Shown here: positions 10,959 through 21,525 of the stretch, in pieces
Numbering within the stretch: the stretch's first letter is position 1
How the letters are laid out: the number at the start of each line of letters is the position of its first letter
Assembly: GCA_944470555.2 (NCBI GenBank)
Contig: OX104134.1
Location: 110,788,701 to 110,852,700, forward strand
Direction of reading: 5' to 3'
DNA length: 64,000 nt
DNA from: Heterobilharzia americana
Taxonomy: Eukaryota; Platyhelminthes; Trematoda; Strigeidida; Schistosomatidae
Program-made: the position numbers and the translations under genes
The notes under the pieces: generated by a model
Seen by the model: the letters and a program-made list of their open reading frames with translations, nothing else
The model's database searches: none
Told to the model about the DNA's origin: nothing

Positions 10959-11955
10959 CTGAAGTCCCGTCTTCGCTGCCCTGCCTCTTCTATCAACTTG
11001 TTAGTTTTTGCCTGCAGATCTTCAAGTTTATGTGACATTAGGCATAAGTCATCGGCGAAATCCAAGTCTTCTAGGTTCTTTTCCGTCGTCCAGTGTATCC
11101 CCCTCTTCTCGCTGCCTACTGTTTGCTGCATGATCCAGTCCACCACAATCAAGAATATCATGGGGGATAGTAGGCAACCTTGTTTCACTCCTGTCTTCAC
11201 TTCAAAGGCATCACTGAGCTTCCCATTGTGGATTACTTGGCATGTGGCATCTTCATATAGTTGTTGAATGAGGCGGATAAAGGTTTGCGGTACTCCGTAG
11301 TATTGAAGCAGTTTCCAAATTACTTCTCGGTCGACGCTGTCAAAGGCCTTCTCAAAGTCGATGAAGTTGAGGTGAGAGCTGATTGCCATTCTATGCTCTG
11401 TTCTATGATGATACGAAGCGTTGCAATTTGGTCTGCACATGATTTGTACTTCCTGAAGCCTGCCTGTTCCGGTCGCAGTTTTGAATCCAGTGCGTCTTTA
11501 AGCCTCTCTAGGATGATGCGGCTTAATATTTTACTTGGGGTGGACAGGAGAGTGATTCCTCGCCAGTTCTTGCAAGCACTGAGGTCTCCCTTCTTCGGCA
11601 GTTTGACAAGGTAACCCTTCTTCCAATCGTCAGGTACCTTCTCTTCCTTCCACACCTTCTGCAATAGTGGTGTGAGCATGTCCGCTGTTGTCTCTGCATC
11701 TGTTCTCAGTGCTTCTGGCGGTATTCCATCTGGTCCTGCTGCTTTCCCGCATTTCAGTAGCTTTATGGCGTTCAGGACTTCCATTTTCGTTGGGGGATTA
11801 ATGTTCACTTGTAATTCAGCGGCTGCAGGTGGTATTTCTGGACGAAGTGCAGGTGGTGGTCGATTCAAGAGCTTCTTGAAGTGGTCGGCCCATCGTTTCC
11901 TCTGTTTCTCTTCTTTTGTAATTAAATTTCCTTCTTCATCTTTTATTGGTTTCAT
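10955..11955 (-). pseudogene. Reverse transcriptase of RTE copy 1 (frameshifted)
   Basis: Two frames hold the reverse transcriptase. The first (11955-11320) has CGKAAGPDGIPPEAL, LVKLPKKGD and NWRGITLLS, then loses frame near 11370-11395. The second (11440-10955) recovers motif A as NFIDFEKAFDSVDRE, then GVKQGCLLSPMIF and the catalytic LDFADDLCL, and stops near RRRDFR. All catalytic motifs survive but are split by a frameshift. Confidence 0.87.
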
Positions 11956-13271
11956 CTGTGTTGGTCTCCCCCTGATAGCAACCTGGTTATTTGATACAAT
12001 GTCGTCAGGTCTCTCTTACCTGCAGCCTGTTCTGCTTCACTTGCCAGTGTTTCGTAGAAGTGTCTTTTGTCTTTGCGTGCACTCTTCTTCACTTCTTTGT
12101 CCAGTGTTTTATACATTGTGCTCAGTTCCTCTTGTCGTTGAGCATCCTTGCACTGGTTTATCTTCTGCTTCACCATCCTCCTCTCCTCTATCAGCTTCCA
12201 GGTATCCGTCGAGATCCATTCCTTGTCTTCTTTCTTCTTCCTTCCTAATACTGTTGTGCAGGTTTCTTTCCACATAGCTTTCAAAGACTTCCAGTGTTCT
12301 TCCACACAGGTTTCTTCAGGGATGTTGCTCGATATCTCCCATTTTGTCTTGATGGCTGCCTTGAAGATCTCCTTTGTAGTTTCATCCTTCAGTTTCCGAG
12401 TGTTGTACTTGAATTGAGGTCTATCACCAGCTTCCTTGAAGGCTTTTAACTTGATTTGGAAGGTTCCTTGCACTAGATAGTGGTCTGAACCTACATCTGC
12501 TCCTCTTCTTGACCTTGTGTTAAGTAGACTGCGTCTCCATTTTCTTGAGATTGAGATAAAGTCGATTTGATTTTTAGTGTGTCCATCTGGTGAAATCCAT
12601 GTCGCTTTGTGGATATCTTTGTGCCTGAACACACTGCCTCCAATCACCAAATCGTTGAATGCGCAGAATTCTGCAAACAATTCTCCATTCTCATTCATTT
12701 CACCTAGTGCCTCTCGACCCATGGTTAGTTCTCTTCCCGTGTTGTCCCCTCCCAGTTTGGCATTCATGTCGCCCATTAGAATTTTGATATCGCCAACTGA
12801 CGTCTTGTCCAGTGTTGATTGAAGTTGTCTGTAGAATTCCTCCTTTTTCTCTTGCTCTGCATTATTTGTAGGTGCATAACATTGTATGATTGTGACCTTT
12901 CTTCCTTTTGAGTTGAATCTTGCTGTCATGATCCTGGAGGAGATTGGTTCCCACTGCATGAGAGCCTTCGATGCTCTTGAGGACATCATGATAGCCACTC
13001 CCTCAGTGTGCTCGTGGTTGGCGTCTGGGTGACCGGAGTAGATTATTGATTCTCCAGTTGACAGTTTGGAGAGTCCACTCCCATTCCATCTGCTTTCGCA
13101 AATCCCAAGCACTTCGATGTTATACCTTCTCATCTCCCTTGCAATCTGGGCTGCCTTACTGGGTTCAAACATCGTGCGGACATTCCATGTCCCCACGTTT
13201 ACTTTCGCTTTCATCGAGAGAAGACACATCGGCCAATTGGCTTCCCGAAGGCTTTCACCAACTGGCGTCAT
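11952..13271 (-). pseudogene. APE endonuclease domain of RTE copy 1
   Basis: A 439-residue open frame carries every APE landmark: GTWNVRT at 27-33, CESRWNG at 58-64, QCYAPTN at 130-136, MGDMNAK at 166-172, ATWISPDG near 223-230, QIDFI at 235-239 and the terminal SDHYLV at 262-267. After the endonuclease the frame continues into the linker before the reverse transcriptase and stops at LLSGGDQHR. There a one-base slip in a G-run (near 11970) throws it out of frame; the equivalent region of copy 4 stays in frame past this point. The endonuclease itself looks undamaged. Confidence 0.85.
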
Positions 13272-13456
13272 TTCGCCTCTCCGATTCCAGCGGGGAATAA
13301 GTTTGTTTTCATTTTTTATATTTTGTTTGTGCTTTGAAGTTTTTTAGCGGTTAGATTTGTTTTACGGGGTAGGGTTGCTAGCCCTATGCCCAACCTTCCC
13401 TCTTTACCCGGGCTTAGGACCGGCTAGTAACTAGTAAACTAGTTAACCAGGCGAGG

Positions 13457-13457
<1 letters not shown>

Positions 13458-13497
<40 letters not shown>
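13458..13497. repeat. (TA)n microsatellite
   Basis: A pure TA tract of about 20 units lies directly against the 5' end of RTE copy 1. Confidence 0.97.
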
Positions 13498-13502
<5 letters not shown>

Positions 13503-13530
13503 AATACATGAGGATACAGTGTACTACACT

Positions 13531-14625
13531 CTGTGAGCAGAAGACGGAGTGGCCTCCTTCCAGAGCTCTTTCTGAGGCTCTACAAGACTTACACACGACC
13601 CACTTGGAGGTGCATAATGTCTTCACCCCACCACGGCTGAAGAGTTGCACGAATCTACCGGAGAGAGTTCAGAGACGAGCTACAAAAGGGGTTATTGGGA
13701 TGCAACGGAAATCATGTGAGGATAGACTCAAAGACCTAGGCTTATACAGTTCTACCATTGAACCACCGGCGCTGATATGAGGTGTGGCAACTCGGACCGT
13801 TATGCAGTAATGCCTGGTCCTATGTTGATAATGATGATGATGATGACTTATACAGTTCTGGAATCATCAATGAAGTACAATAAGTAAACAATTTGTGCAC
13901 ATATTCCCTTTTCCCTTATCATTATCTCAAGCGAAAAGTACAAACTGTTACGATGGAAGTGTCGGCTTCAAGCTTTATTTTTCTCCAGGCAATACATGTA
14001 ATATCGAGATACAAACCTGGTTTTGTTAATGCGAAGACAATACTTCCACCTGTTCAACTTGTCATTTTCTGCTCACTTATTCTGCTCGGTTGTTCCAGCC
14101 CAATCTACCTAAGTTCTTCATATCCTTGCACCCCTTTTCGTCTTACTTGGATGTGAACAGGTTATTCCATTAGTTCACTCTTCCTTTCCTTTTACTCACA
14201 CGAATTTCCTTTCTAGGTCTTCCCTTCACTATCTCTAACTGTTTCTAACGCCCAGCCCGAAAAACTGTCTGGCAACTGGATATCGGAAGAAGCCAACTGT
14301 GCCACAGCTCAAGGCGAACTAGCCAACACTTGATCTGCCGTTCTGCATTCCAGAGCTGTAGCAGCTGAGTGGCTGTATCTACTGAATCGGAATCTGTCAA
14401 AGACCCGGAACGGTCCCGCAAGACCTTGAAGCGAGCAAGAGAAATCAACTGGTTTGCACAAGCTCGTCAACAGATATTGGATGTTGGCGTGCTTTGAAAC
14501 ATGAACCATGATCTCGTATTATTCCTCTTCGGTAGATCTCTTTGCTCTTCCAACCATCTTTTGAACTAGTCAATTGATGACGTGGACACTTCTGGCTGTT
14601 GGTTCGAGGAATTGAGCGCTTGAGA
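13531..14625 (+). mobile_element. CR1-like family A 3' end, copy 2
   Basis: A 5'-truncated copy of the last kilobase of the CR1-like family A, with the same RT C-terminal words (ERVQRRATKGVIGM, CEDRLKDLGLYS) and the same 3' UTR as 8475-9470. It contains a 93-bp secondary insertion. The truncated 5' end just beyond the TA tract and the shared 3' end are what target-primed reverse transcription produces. Confidence 0.85.
13754..13846 (+). mobile_element. 93-bp mini-insertion with 13-bp target duplication
   Basis: The 13-mer CTTATACAGTTCT occurs at 13741-13753 and again at 13847-13859, flanking 93 bp that are absent from the sister repeat near 8688. The insert ends in a (GAT/ATG)n tail. This is a very short 5'-truncated non-LTR 3' end, or a SINE using a LINE's machinery. 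The parent element is not present in the window in a form I recognise. Confidence 0.85.
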
Positions 14626-14689
14626 TCATCTAGACCACAAAGTACATTCAATCTGTTTCTTTGACATGGTCGCCACAAGACTCTGACTG

Positions 14690-14900
14690 ATTTAGATAAG
14701 TCCTGTTTTACGTAATTATATTTATTTCCTTGGTCTCTTGTTCATTTTCCTACTCTAAATCTTCGTTTGCATCATTTCACTTTCGTTCGTGACTGGAAAT
14801 AATTCTGGAATGTTCTAACCTTCGTAAAACATATTCAGGAATATACAGCCTTGTAAATGACTTCGTCGAAAGGAAAACGTTTCTTCGCTACGATCGTCTT
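14690..14900 (+). mobile_element. PLE terminal remnant with hammerhead-like module
   Basis: T-rich, PLE-3'-UTR-like sequence ends in a module resembling those in other PLE termini of the window: TTCGTCGAAA, then a six-pair hairpin arm GGAAA...TTTCTT and TTCGCT (14853-14889). The protein-coding part is absent, so this is a solo terminus or an old fragment. Confidence 0.45.
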
Positions 14901-16096
14901 TTCTTATAATCAAATTCCTTTTTGTACTCTTTCTCTACGAAAATAAGTAATATTTTAGTCCGCATAGGTCTATCTGTCCATTATTCAGATGCATGGTATT
15001 CATATTTCTGATAACCTTAAGTTGACTATTTTCAAATGAAATCGCACCATGTTCAGTTACTCATTTGCCCGTCTCATGTTTTTACTACTAATCTCTTATA
15101 TTCTATGATCAGCTTGATGATTCACGAATCATCACCCTTGCACCTGATGATCCTACTGACTGTAAAAAGCAGTGGGACGGAAAAAATCGAGCAGATATTT
15201 AACCACCTACTTTGGCTTATGTGTAAGTACGACTGTAAAGATATGAGGATCAAGTAACCACAAAGTGAATTTTATCCGCCGAAGTAAATGTGTTGCGGTC
15301 AAGATAATAATCGTGTGGCCCTTAGACCACCAGTCCGGTTAGAATTCACTGGTATACGAACTTTTTTTGACTGATACTGATACAAGTAGCGCAATAACAA
15401 ATCATACACGATTTGGTCTTACGGTATGTATTGAATAAACAAGTCCAAATCTAACTAGTAAATGTTGCTTCAGTTGATTGTGCTGTTAGGACTTCGGTGT
15501 GGATAATAGCGTGTAAACCAGAAAAGTCATGACATTATACACGACAAGGAAGTGCCTTTTACTAACATCACCATGTTTATTCACTGCCATCAGTCTTGTG
15601 TAGATTTGATTTCGTGTGTTTGAGTGGATGTTTACCAATGACTGGTACTCACGATTTAAAATTATCACTCACTATGGATGGTTTATAATTATGTTATGAT
15701 AAACTGTCCCCTATTCTTTTTAGGAAATACATGGGGTTTAGTCAAGATTTGCTGAGGCTAGAATGAGAAATTTATGGGAAAACGTGTTAGAGAGATGAAG
15801 TAGGTGAATGATAGTCATCGCGTTTGCATTAACATTAATGAAGAATTTTAGGTTTGTCTTCACTTTTGCAAAGTATGCAGGTGTTACTGCGTTAAAATAA
15901 GACTTGGCGTATACTTAGGTCATGATATGGATAACTGTTCTTCAATATGTAACATAACTGCCAATTTTCTAAAGTCTTGGTATACGTTTTCTCAAGTTTA
16001 AAGTATAGAAACTGGTATTATAGAAATCGGCTACTGGTTTGTTATTCAAAAACAACCCATGAGATTTTTATAAAAGTTTTCTTTTTTATTCTCAAG
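14901..16096. other. No gene recognised; possible intron
   Basis: This is AT-rich sequence between the retroelement cluster and the TPR-like exon. A short open stretch at about 15113-15204 was examined as an exon but gives no domain match. No TPR exons were found. Confidence 0.5.
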
Positions 16097-16231
16097 GCTA
16101 CACAATATTTAGACGAGGCTAAAGTTGCAGCTGAACTTGCTCCAGAGCATCCAAAGATCAAAGCAAATATTGATTTAATGGAACATGCATTAAAAGAGAA
16201 AACTAGGTCGAGTTGTACAAAAGTCTCCTAA
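16097..16231 (+). CDS. TPR-like C-terminal exon, possibly the last exon of ZMYND12-like gene
   Basis: After a strong polypyrimidine acceptor (TTTTTTATTCTCAAG) a 44-codon frame with stop reads ATQYLDEAKVAAELAPEHPK and then two more amphipathic stretches ending RSSCTKVS. The alternation of Ala, Leu and charged residues fits a TPR helix pair, and the position of the last helix before the C-terminus resembles ZMYND12. It lies on the same strand 6 kb downstream of the MYND exons, and AATAAA signals follow at 16736-16741 and 16785-16790. The link to ZMYND12 is an inference, since roughly 250 residues of intervening TPR exons are not visible. It could instead end another gene. Confidence 0.5.
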   Translation, partial: ATQYLDEAKVAAELAPEHPKIKANIDLMEHALKEKTRSSCTKVS

Positions 16232-17240
16232 TAGCGTTCGTTCATTTTTTTTACTCTTTCTTTATCGTTTTCTTCTCAACTAATTTATAGGTAATTACTA
16301 TTTTAATTCTGTATACTTTTTTTGTTAGTTTATCACTTTTATTTTAGAAAATGATTTACATATTTTATAAATTTACGTATCGACAAAATGTTGATAAGAA
16401 TTTCTTTGATTCTTACATGAAATAACTTCTGCTATAACTGTTGAAAACCACTGTAAAAAAAGTGTACTAAACGTTACACATTTACCAGCTGGTAACGAAT
16501 ACTTCTTAAACAAATGTGTTTCAATACTGTATTGCAAAAATTCTGATGGGAAACATAAAATCATCATTTGTAATGAATAGCCATCTCATTTTGTCAGTAT
16601 TTGTTTTATTTGAACCTACAGTTGTTAGGCCTAATGCCTACGGTTGTTAGGCATTATAAAATCAAACATAACTGTACTCACTAACAAGATTCTACTATTC
16701 TATATTAAAGCGATGCAGAAAAAAAAATCCAAGAAAATAAACTGTAAGTTGGGCTTTGTTGTTTTGATTTTATTGTTTTGTGACAATAAAGAAGAATAAT
16801 CACAGAGATTTATCATCAATAATACATTTTATTGAACTTAGTACAAAACTACTCTGCACTGCCTACTATCAATCTCTTCCACACTCAAAATCAGCATGGT
16901 TTTTATCACGTGATTGAGTCATTGGGATACTGTAATTGACATTCTTCCAATTCACACGCGTTGTTCAGACCAGATTCAACAGATTATCAATGCAAACGAT
17001 AAATGATTGTTTATGGGCTAGCCTATTGGCATAATTTATTTAAAATGCAAGTTAGTCGTACCGTCTTTAAGAATGAATCAGCTTCTTCAATCGGGTTGCG
17101 AACAGTTGTTTCGAGGAGACACCGCAGTAAACCTGAACTCTTTTTGAGTTAATATGCCAATAGAGACCAATCAACTCAGTCCATTCCAGGATTGGATAAT
17201 ACAAGCAACAATATTAAAACTATACCCGTCACACAAGAAA
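16232..17240. other. 3' UTR and intergenic sequence
   Basis: The first part is probably the 3' UTR of the preceding exon, with candidate poly(A) signals near 16736 and 16785. I see nothing else recognisable up to the SINE. Confidence 0.4.
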
Positions 17241-17424
17241 GGGATATTGTGGCTCAGTGGTCTAGCTGATAACGCTCTGGCGTTTGAAGCGATTGGCCCT
17301 GGGTCCGAGTCCCAGTGGGAACAACATTACTCACTGGAAGGGAGGCACATCCAGCTGACAAGTTCTTAACAGGACGAAACGCGCGTCCTGGATTCTACTG
17401 CTAGCCACTATCCAGCATTAAAAT
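17241..17424 (+). mobile_element. Sm-alpha-type SINE with hammerhead ribozyme
   Basis: The tRNA-like head has an A-box region TGGCTCAGTGGTCTAGCTG (from about 17249) and a B-box GGGTCCGAGTCCC (17301-17313) for RNA polymerase III. It is followed by a short linker and a hammerhead fold, then CTACTGCTAGCC. This head-plus-hammerhead plan is the known Sm-alpha SINE design of schistosomes. Limits are approximate because no target duplication was identified. Confidence 0.85.
17349..17393 (+). ncRNA. Hammerhead ribozyme of the SINE, G8 mutated
   Basis: Stem I pairs ATCCAG (17349-17354) with CTGGAT (17388-17393). The core reads CTGACAA (17355-17361) where CUGANGA is required, so the catalytic G8 at 17360 is A. 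Stem II is GTTC/GGAC (17362-17365 with 17372-17375, including one G-U pair), then GAAA (17376-17379), a short ACG/CGT stem III, and the GTC cleavage triplet at 17385-17387. Everything but G8 is in place. G8 is the residue known to act as general acid, so self-cleavage should be lost. Confidence 0.85.
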
Positions 17425-18040
17425 ATTGGCTTATGTTCTAATCATTTGTAATTAGAAAATCAGTCTTTCCGTTCTGGATCTTCGGAAAAGGCATAAGACT
17501 AATCAATTATACTGTCGTAGAACTCCATAGCCAGTAAACTAGTCGGTTGTTGCAATGGACCAATGTTATTTAAATAGTAAATTTCAATTGCCGTTATAAG
17601 TTAGTTTTTAGATAGTGATATGATGTTGTTTGAAAGTTAGAACATTTTCTAATTTTTATTTAATTCCATTAAGGATTCAGAGAACAGCTATCCTAAAAGT
17701 TCATGAGCCTCGATTAAAGTATCAGAATGGAATCTTTGGGTTCGGGCTGCAAGTTAGTAGACACATCAGTAAGGTTTATATTGTACTTACAAGAAGGTTA
17801 TGATATTTCTGATATTGGAACGCAGATCAATGAATAACACGAATTAAGGTTTTATTGCTGAGTCATTTTAGCTGTGGCGAAATGCATAGTTAGTCTTGAT
17901 TATCTTGGATGGAACTAATTAACCAGCATTATTCGATGTCACCGGTTTGTTCTCAATCCTAGTCGAGAGCCATCACAAGAATTAGCCACAGCACAAACAA
18001 AATTGCATAAAAAACGTATACTGAGGTTCGCGGAAGCGAT
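17425..18040. other. Intergenic sequence, nothing recognised
   Basis: AT-rich sequence with no open frame or repeat I can name. It ends at the GGAAGCGAT that may be a target duplication of the next element. Confidence 0.4.
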
Positions 18041-19505
18041 ATTATTATTTGTCCCTTGGGTTCCTAGTGGAACATAGGGCTTCAGTAGCACGTCACCATT
18101 CTACTCTGCTCTCTTTCGAACCTGGCTCCACGACTGCTCCAAGCTCTCATTTCTTCCTCACACTATCTCCATGTCACCCTCACCTCGGACACCCAACACG
18201 CCGTTTCCCATCTGGGTTCCACTCGAGCGCCTGGCACGTGATGTCCCCGAATGGTCTTCTCAGTGCAAGCTCAATCCATCTCCACTTCCTTCGGCATATT
18301 TGTTGAGCGATAGGTTCTTGGTTGGGTCGTTGCTCGGCCAGAGTTCCTGGTTGCTTATTCTTTCTGGCCAGCTGATCTTCAGTAACAAGCGTAGCTAGTT
18401 GTTGATGAATATCTGTAGTTTGTTGGGAATGCCTTTCTTAACACGCCAAGTTTCCGAACCATATAGCAGCACTGACTTGATATTGGTGTTGAAAATCCGG
18501 ATCTTGTTCTTTGTGCTGAGTGCAGAAGATCAGATCTTCATACTGGTTTCAGGCTAATGAACGCCTGTCTTGCTTTTCCGATCCTGGCTGCTGTGACATC
18601 CTCGTCTGTGCCGCATGTAGTTGAAACGATGCTGCCTAGATAGATGAAAGAGGCTACTCCCTTTAAGCTCCTCCCGTTGATGGTGATTGGAGCTTGTTGT
18701 TGTTGTTGGTGGTGGCGTTGGTTGGGTATCTTCATCACCTCTGTCTTCTCTGCATTCATTTGAAGTCCCATCTTCTCTGCCATGTCTCTTCTACAAACTT
18801 GTTGGTTTTCGCTTGTGGATCTTCGAGTTTGTGCAACATTAGACACAAATCATTGTGAATTACTTGACATGTGGCGTTTTCATATAGTTGTTGAATGAGG
18901 TTGATAAAGATTTGTGTCACTCCGTAGTGTTGGAGCAGCAGCTGTCAATTTACTTCTCGGTCGACGCTATCGAAGGCCTTTTCAAAATCGATGAAATTGA
19001 GGTAGAGAGTTGACTGCCATTCTGCGTTCTGTTCTATGATGATGCGTAGTGTAGCGTTGCAATTTGATCCGCACATGATTTGTACTTCTTGAAGCCAGCC
19101 GACCTGTTCCGGTCGTAGTTTTGAATCCAGTGCATCCTTCAGTCTCTCTAGGGTGATGCGGCATGATATTTTGCTTGGGGTGGAGAGCGGCATGATTCTG
19201 CACCAGTTCTTGCAAAGACACAGGTCGCCCTTGTTCCCATCGACAGGCAGGTACCTTTCATTTCTTTCAGACCTTCTGCAGTAGTGATGTGAGCATGTCC
19301 GCTGTTGTCTCTGCGTCCGTTCCCAGTGCTTCAGGCGGGATCCCATCTGGTCCTGCTGCTTTCCCGCATTTCAGTAGCCTTAAGGCATTCAGGATTTCTG
19401 CTTTTGTCGGAGGGCTTGTGTTCACTTGCAGTTCTGTGGCTGCAGGTGGTATTTCTGGACGAAGTGCAGGTGGTGGTCGATTCAAGAGCTTTTGAAGTGT
19501 TCAAT
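18041..19505 (-). mobile_element. RTE-like family 1, copy 2 (5'-truncated)
   Basis: The minus-strand copy begins at its 3' tail (ATTATTATTTGTCCC at 18041) and runs to about 19499, where homology to copy 1 stops inside the region before RT motif 0. A probable 9-bp target duplication flanks it: GGAAGCGAT at 18032-18040 and GGAAGTGAT at 19506-19514. An internal deletion near 18855 removes about 190 bp, including the FADD catalytic motif, relative to copy 1. Other motifs such as FEKAFDSVDRE (near 18960) and CGKAAGPDGIPPEAL (near 19340) remain but are frameshifted. Confidence 0.85.
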
Positions 19506-19514
19506 GGAAGTGAT

Positions 19515-21525
19515 AGCCAAACAAATTGAAATCACCTTTGTGTACAGGAACAATTTATTCTTACACTACACATTCGTTGGTAAACTCTTTTTTCTTATCA
19601 AGATTTGAATCTGTTATGCCACTCTTCCCTTTTGTCCTCACACTTTTAAATTTGATCATTGTTATCTTAATTGTTCTGTTTATCCTCCTATCCTTCAGTT
19701 TTATATAAACAAAGTCATATGATATCACGATACTTTATATTATTCAGGTAAATTTACTTATTCTGTCAACAAACTTCAATCAGCATCAAGTGGTAGAGCA
19801 TGATGTAGATTATTTGGCTAGTGACAAAATTGTGTACACTGTCTTTGTAATATTGATAAGTTATCTACTATAACAACAGCTCAAAAGGAAGTGGTCAATA
19901 TATAAATTAATATTTTACGTCATTATCTACTGAGACGGAAGTTTTTGAACTTCAGTTTTCAACTTATGATGATGATATTAGTGGTAGAAGACGAGCGTTT
20001 TACTGAATTTATTAAAATATTCTATTTAGTCGTAGGTTCAACCAATTTAAATGAAAACAGTCTACGTATGGTACGATTTTGATTAAGATTATTCTTCCAG
20101 CTAGCTTTCATCTTCCGATGTTTTCGAAGTTCATTGAAGCATAAGATCCTGTAGGAATAATTGTATTTCGTGTACAATTGGATTGAATTCCCCTACTTTG
20201 CTCTTTCCCTTCAATTCTCGAAATATCATGTTGACGAACAATTTTTCATTTAAAACTTAGAATGATACTGTTAAATGTAAAGATTTATTTGTTAAGAGCA
20301 ATTTATTGTCTGTACAGTTTCATTCATTACTTCAATGATTATTTAACTAAATATTTTCAATCAATGGTTCACTAATAGGTATCTTCACTGTAGAAACTAC
20401 TGAACTGGAATTTTGACTACTGACAACAAGTACCTGTAGAGCAAAACAAGCAAGGAGTACAAGATAACTTCACTATACAATAAGTTTTTAAATAAAAAAA
20501 ACAAATAAACAAGCAGTGTTTTTCAAAACGAATTTAAAATATGATTTTTGATGTGGACATAAATAAGTTCCATAAAACACTGTTCCAGTTGAAACTAAAA
20601 TCTACCGAACATCTAGTTATAAAAAACTAGTTCGAAATGAAAGATTTTGTGTGGAAAATCTGAGTTATGGGTAAGTATCAATCAAAATTCACAATCAACA
20701 TAGAAACTGTGATCTCGATTGATTCTCAGCAAAGTGTCATCTGTTTAATGATCACCAATCACAACTTACGGAATACAATCAAGTTATGTAGAACATTTCC
20801 ACCTTAAAAAAAAGTAAATTCTTCATAAAGTCAAGTTGAATATCATCGCAATCTACTAAAGATCTATTTTGCTGGTTTATAAAAACTGAAGGTGATCAGG
20901 ATTCTCCACTCACAGTTAAGCTAATAATTTCGTGTTCGACTTTTTTAGTTAACAGAAATGATCTGAAGTCCCTAGATATGCATAGTTTATACTACGTCAA
21001 CTTAGCCATATTAAGTAATTAATATACATGATAAACTTTTGTGTGAAGTATGAAAATCACAAGATTCGCATGCTGTGTGGTTTATTTAAATGGATAACAT
21101 GGCTGTTAAAATTTAGGCTCGATATATTAATTTATTTGTACCGGTAATAATAATAATAATAATAATCTACAACTACACGACGAAAAGTGGTTCACAAACA
21201 GATTATAATTGAAGAGCCACAAAATAGCATACTTATGTATATATGAAGAGTTCAAGCAAAGTTAACTGAGTATGATATACAGTTATCATATTTCCAATAC
21301 CCTTTCTTAAATGATTCGTTGCGATCAAGAGCTCTGAATTCTGTGGCTTTTAAATGTTGTATTATAAATCTTGTTCTTCCTTTCGAAAAAAACACGATAA
21401 GCACATGAAGTATAACTTATGAATAAGCCAGTTAACTGAGGCTTTATCAAGGTGATTTCATTTTTCCACAGAGAAACTGCTTTATTCTCCCTTTACCACT
21501 CGTACAAACCAGGTGGTCAGTCTCA
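19515..21525. other. Intergenic sequence between two RTE copies
   Basis: AT-rich, with a short (ATA)n run near 21150-21166 and no recognisable exon, RNA gene or repeat protein. Confidence 0.4.

Larger units (their letters stand above)
10236..13455 (-). mobile_element. RTE-like retrotransposon family 1, copy 1 (near full length)
   Basis: This is the most complete of four copies. Reading on the minus strand it has a 5' UTR starting near 13455, an intact-looking APE domain (13271-11952), reverse transcriptase (11955-10955), a C-terminal region (10958-10254) and an (AAT)n 3' tail that appears as ATT repeats at about 10238-10256. The 5' boundary after AACCAGGCGAG is shared with copy 3 at 23888, supporting a true end. 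The domain order and short trinucleotide tail fit the RTE clade, of which schistosomes carry SR2-like members. Three frameshifts break the ORF, so it is defective. It sits in the intron after ZMYND12-like exon 2. Confidence 0.88.

Noticed and set aside
15113..15250. A middle exon of the ZMYND12-like gene
   Set aside because: None of the three frames gives a TPR pattern, and the candidate acceptor lacks a pyrimidine tract.
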